Assembly (NCBI GenBank): GCA_045640905.1
Contig: JAZUFW010000016.1
Span: forward strand, 1 to 25,938
Length of the DNA stretch: 25,938 bases
Direction of reading: 5' to 3'
Source: JAILLW01 sp045640905
Lineage (GTDB): Bacteria > Bacillota > Clostridia > Lachnospirales > Lachnospiraceae
Position numbers and translations under genes: made by a program. The notes under the pieces were generated by a model, which had not been told where the DNA came from, ran no database searches, and worked only from the letters and a program-made list of their open reading frames with translations. Of the stretch, positions 24,447 to 25,938 are shown in pieces (the stretch's first letter is position 1; every line of letters begins with the position of its first letter).

Positions 24447-24476
24447 ATTATACCATTTTTAAGGGGCGTAAGTAAA
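24447..24476 (-). promoter_or_regulatory. Promoter of the radical SAM / CARF-HEPN / MATE operon
   Basis: Reading leftward, TTTACT (24476-24471), an 18-base spacer and TATAAT (24452-24447) preceded by TGG (extended -10) lie 60 bases before the radical SAM start. This supports transcription of the three genes as one unit. Confidence 0.6.
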
Positions 24477-24574
24477 CGAATAGAGGGATTGCGTTTTGAC
24501 ATTGCGACTTTTATATGATTATCTTATAAAGAAAATTAAGGCATATACTTATATCATTTTTAATCATGGAAGAA

Positions 24575-24625
24575 GCGGCTATCTTTTCTATTCAGAATCT
24601 AAGCTGGAATTGAAGAAATAGCCGC
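24575..24625. repeat. Long imperfect inverted repeat in the intergenic region
   Basis: Arms of 19 bases (24575-24593 and 24607-24625; perfect core GCGGCTAT / ATAGCCGC, 16 of 19 positions paired) enclose a 13-base loop. There is no adjacent T-tract, so it is not a standard terminator; it could be a structured RNA or an element end. Confidence 0.45.
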
Positions 24626-24663
24626 AACTGATAGTAATATATTTTTCTTACAATGATTTTCGG

Positions 24664-24886
24664 TTATTTATAGATTTCATCTATCTTGGTAATAATTAAT
24701 TCAGAAAAGTCGGGATATTGCTCATTGAAAGAGTTAAGAGCATCTTCCTTGGGATGGATTCGCTACCGCCTTCGGTATTTTTGCATTCAATAGAGATTTG
24801 AACCTTGAAAATTGGTGGGGTTGTTAGTATCATAAACTGTAATGAAAAACAGTTTTTTTTGATTGCTTAATATGTATTTCTTAGCT
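24664..24886 (-). pseudogene. Decayed gene remnant, broken by frame changes
   Basis: On the minus strand three consecutive pieces read like protein but in shifting frames: KKLFFITVYDTNNPTNFQ, then VQISIECKNTEGGSESIP, then KEDALNSFNEQYPDFSELII followed by TKIDEIYK and a TAA at 24666-24664. Joining them needs two single-base-type frame changes (near 24800 and 24750). Each piece alone has stops at its ends, for example a TAG at 24765-24763. This suggests the 3' end of a gene lost by mutation; family unknown. It overlaps the presumed promoter of the following plus-strand gene. Confidence 0.4.
24805..24833 (+). promoter_or_regulatory. Candidate promoter of the secreted protein gene
   Basis: TTGAAA (24805-24810) and TATCAT (24828-24833) are 17 bases apart and lie about 73 bases before the start at 24906. 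Confidence 0.5.
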
Positions 24887-24905
24887 GTTTGGAAAGGATT
24901 TGAAA

Positions 24906-25679
24906 ATGAATAATGGATTAAGAAAGTTGTTTTCAATAATATTGGTTGCTGCATTATCGGGCGCATTGATTTTGGAGTTAGGGGTATCTTCATATGCTGA
25001 TGAGGGAGGTCATCCTTATCCACAGATTAATCCTTGCCCAATCGAGGAGGAACATAATCTTATTGTTCCCATGACTACGGAAACGGACATTATGGGAAAT
25101 ATTGAAGTATGGCAATATACTTATTTAGGGGAAACGGTGCCAATTCATGGACGTGAAAATAAAAATAGATTCGATGGAGGCGTTATGGTTGGCAGAGTAT
25201 ACCATGAGAATCCAGTAACCGGGAAGTTTGAATTGTGTCCGGAGAATCTTGAGTTTGGAGCACCCAAAGAAGTCTCAGCAGGATGTGCACATGAACACAA
25301 TTTCGCATGGCAGACGATTTCAGAGCCTACAATGTACAGTGACGGTTTGGCAGGTGATGTCTGCACTGTCTGCGGATATGCTAAAAATACACAGCCTTTA
25401 TCAGCGTACGGTTTTGCAATTAACGACTACGGCACTAAGTTGGTTGAAGCCTCCAAATCCGGCCAGATCATAAAAATCGAGTTGGGTGAATGGAATTCAT
25501 TCCCAAAGAGCTTTATGGAAAAGATTGCTGCCAAGTCTGCTCAGAATGTTACTTTCGTTTTGAAATACAAGTGGAATCATGTTAATCAGGAAATCACAAT
25601 CCCCGCATTTTCAAATGTAGATACATCACTTGACTGGTACGGACCTGCCAAGATGGCAGAGCTTTACGGAGTAAATTGA
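24906..25679 (+). CDS. Secreted/surface protein with HxH...CxxCG module, paralogue of the left-edge gene
   Basis: A 257-residue protein with a signal peptide (basic MNNGLRK, hydrophobic core, SSYA before cleavage at about residue 31). Residues 127-157 carry CAHEH...CTVCG (His129, His131, Cys153, Cys156), a zinc-knuckle-like module frequent in Lachnospiraceae surface proteins. The last 90 residues, with WNSFPKSFMEK and DWYGPAKMAELYGVN, match the end of the protein at 2-520 over about 125 residues. The region 45-120 (VWQYTYLGETVPIHG...) is not recognised. GGAAAGGA at 24891-24898 favours ATG 24906 over the TTG at 24900. Role unknown, expected at or outside the cell surface. A strong terminator follows. 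Confidence 0.8.
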   Translation: MNNGLRKLFSIILVAALSGALILELGVSSYADEGGHPYPQINPCPIEEEHNLIVPMTTETDIMGNIEVWQYTYLGETVPIHGRENKNRFDGGVMVGRVYHENPVTGKFELCPENLEFGAPKEVSAGCAHEHNFAWQTISEPTMYSDGLAGDVCTVCGYAKNTQPLSAYGFAINDYGTKLVEASKSGQIIKIELGEWNSFPKSFMEKIAAKSAQNVTFVLKYKWNHVNQEITIPAFSNVDTSLDWYGPAKMAELYGVN

Positions 25680-25705
25680 TATTGGTGATATAGATGTATG
25701 AATGA

Positions 25706-25736
25706 GGACCACGGCAAATGCCGCGGTCCTTTTTGT
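25706..25736 (+). terminator. Rho-independent terminator
   Basis: A 10-bp stem with one mismatch (GGACCACGGC at 25706-25715 with GCCGCGGTCC at 25720-25729), an AAAT loop and a TTTTTGTTT tail. Confidence 0.85.
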
Positions 25737-25756
25737 TTATATGTCAATCGGAAGCG

Positions 25757-25938
25757 GGGGCCCAGGAGAGAAAAAATCAAGGAAGGTCCTGGGCCCCTGA
25801 AGGCCATAAAAGAGTAGCGGGGCCCAGGAGAGAGTGAATCAAGGAAGGCTCCTGGGCCCCTGAAGGGTAGAAAAGAGTAACGGGGCCCAGGAGAGAGTGA
25901 ATCAGGGAAGTCTCCTGGGCCCCTGAAGGGCATAAAAG
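25757..25938. repeat. GC-rich array of about 62-bp hairpin repeats (three copies, continues past the edge)
   Basis: Three tandem units with GGGCCC starting at 25758, 25820 and 25883, so the period is 62-63 bases. Each unit is a hairpin: GGGGCCCAGGAG pairs with CTCCTGGGCCCC (11, 12 and 13 bp in copies 1, 2 and 3) around a conserved loop (GAGTGAATCAAGGAAG-like). Hairpins are joined by a conserved TGAAGG...TAAAAGAGTA.CG linker. Arms are far richer in GC than the surrounding DNA. No gene lies in this stretch. Confidence 0.88.

Noticed and set aside
24787..25023. 78-codon minus-strand open frame overlapping the secreted protein start
   Set aside because: Most of it is antisense to the signal peptide region and has no ribosome binding site; only its last part was kept as a piece of the possible pseudogene.
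25664..25933. Minus-strand open frame with PFRGPG...SPGPRYSF repeats
   Set aside because: It is only the translation of the hairpin array, with no ribosome binding site, and runs through the terminator of the neighbouring gene.
25757..25938. The hairpin array as a CRISPR array
   Set aside because: All parts of the 62-bp unit, including loop and linker, are conserved, so there are no variable spacers, and the arms and unit size do not fit a repeat-spacer pattern.

Overview
The window looks like a chromosomal segment of an AT-rich, low-GC Gram-positive anaerobe, most likely a member of the Lachnospiraceae (Clostridia). This is inferred from strong AGGAGG-type ribosome binding sites, hairpin-plus-T-tract terminators, a lipoprotein, a carbohydrate-esterase-like SGNH hydrolase, an Old Yellow Enzyme, and surface proteins with the HxH...CxxCG / YGPxKMxELYG architecture I associate with that family. 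No rRNA, tRNA, IS transposase or CRISPR array was seen.

Layout: (1) 1-2675: the 3' end of a secreted-type protein, then an Old Yellow Enzyme oxidoreductase and an SGNH esterase, probably one operon. (2) 2705-3391: a divergent lipoprotein of unknown role. (3) 3584-10406: a phospho-signalling operon made of a small membrane protein, a PP2C phosphatase, a transmembrane Ser/Thr kinase with a non-PASTA outer domain, a zinc-ribbon/FHA-like protein carrying five copies of a 12-residue IGKTVPVS repeat, an extracytoplasmic trypsin-like protease tethered to a cytoplasmic FHA domain, a second PP2C phosphatase and another small membrane protein. The kinase carries one copy of the same IGKTVxVS peptide between its catalytic domain and its membrane segment. 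(4) 10501-12890: a polytopic membrane protein and a YtcJ-like amidohydrolase. (5) 12932-16000: an AraC regulator divergent from a sugar-isomerase-like TIM barrel and a Gfo/Idh/MocA dehydrogenase, a typical carbohydrate-catabolism set. (6) 16095-17277: four small genes including a Nudix hydrolase and a 57-residue gene. (7) 17339-18419: a MarR regulator with a clear double palindromic operator, overlapping a flavodoxin-like gene. (8) 18420-18734: a geneless stretch with a hairpin element and a coding-like remnant. (9) 18735-20099: a MATE transporter. (10) 24387-20106 on the minus strand: a tight three-gene operon of radical SAM enzyme, CARF-HEPN RNase-like protein (TM1812/Csx1-like) and a second MATE transporter. 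(11) 24388-25938: a decayed gene remnant, a secreted protein paralogous to the one at the left edge, and a GC-rich array of about 62-bp hairpin repeats running off the right edge.

The two most unusual systems are the radical SAM / CARF-HEPN / MATE operon, which has the face of a CRISPR-type cyclic-oligonucleotide-activated RNase without any cas gene in view, and the kinase/phosphatase/FHA/protease operon, in which a repeated Thr-containing peptide may be the phospho-switch read by the FHA domain of a membrane-anchored protease. Functional links in both are inferred from gene order and motifs only.
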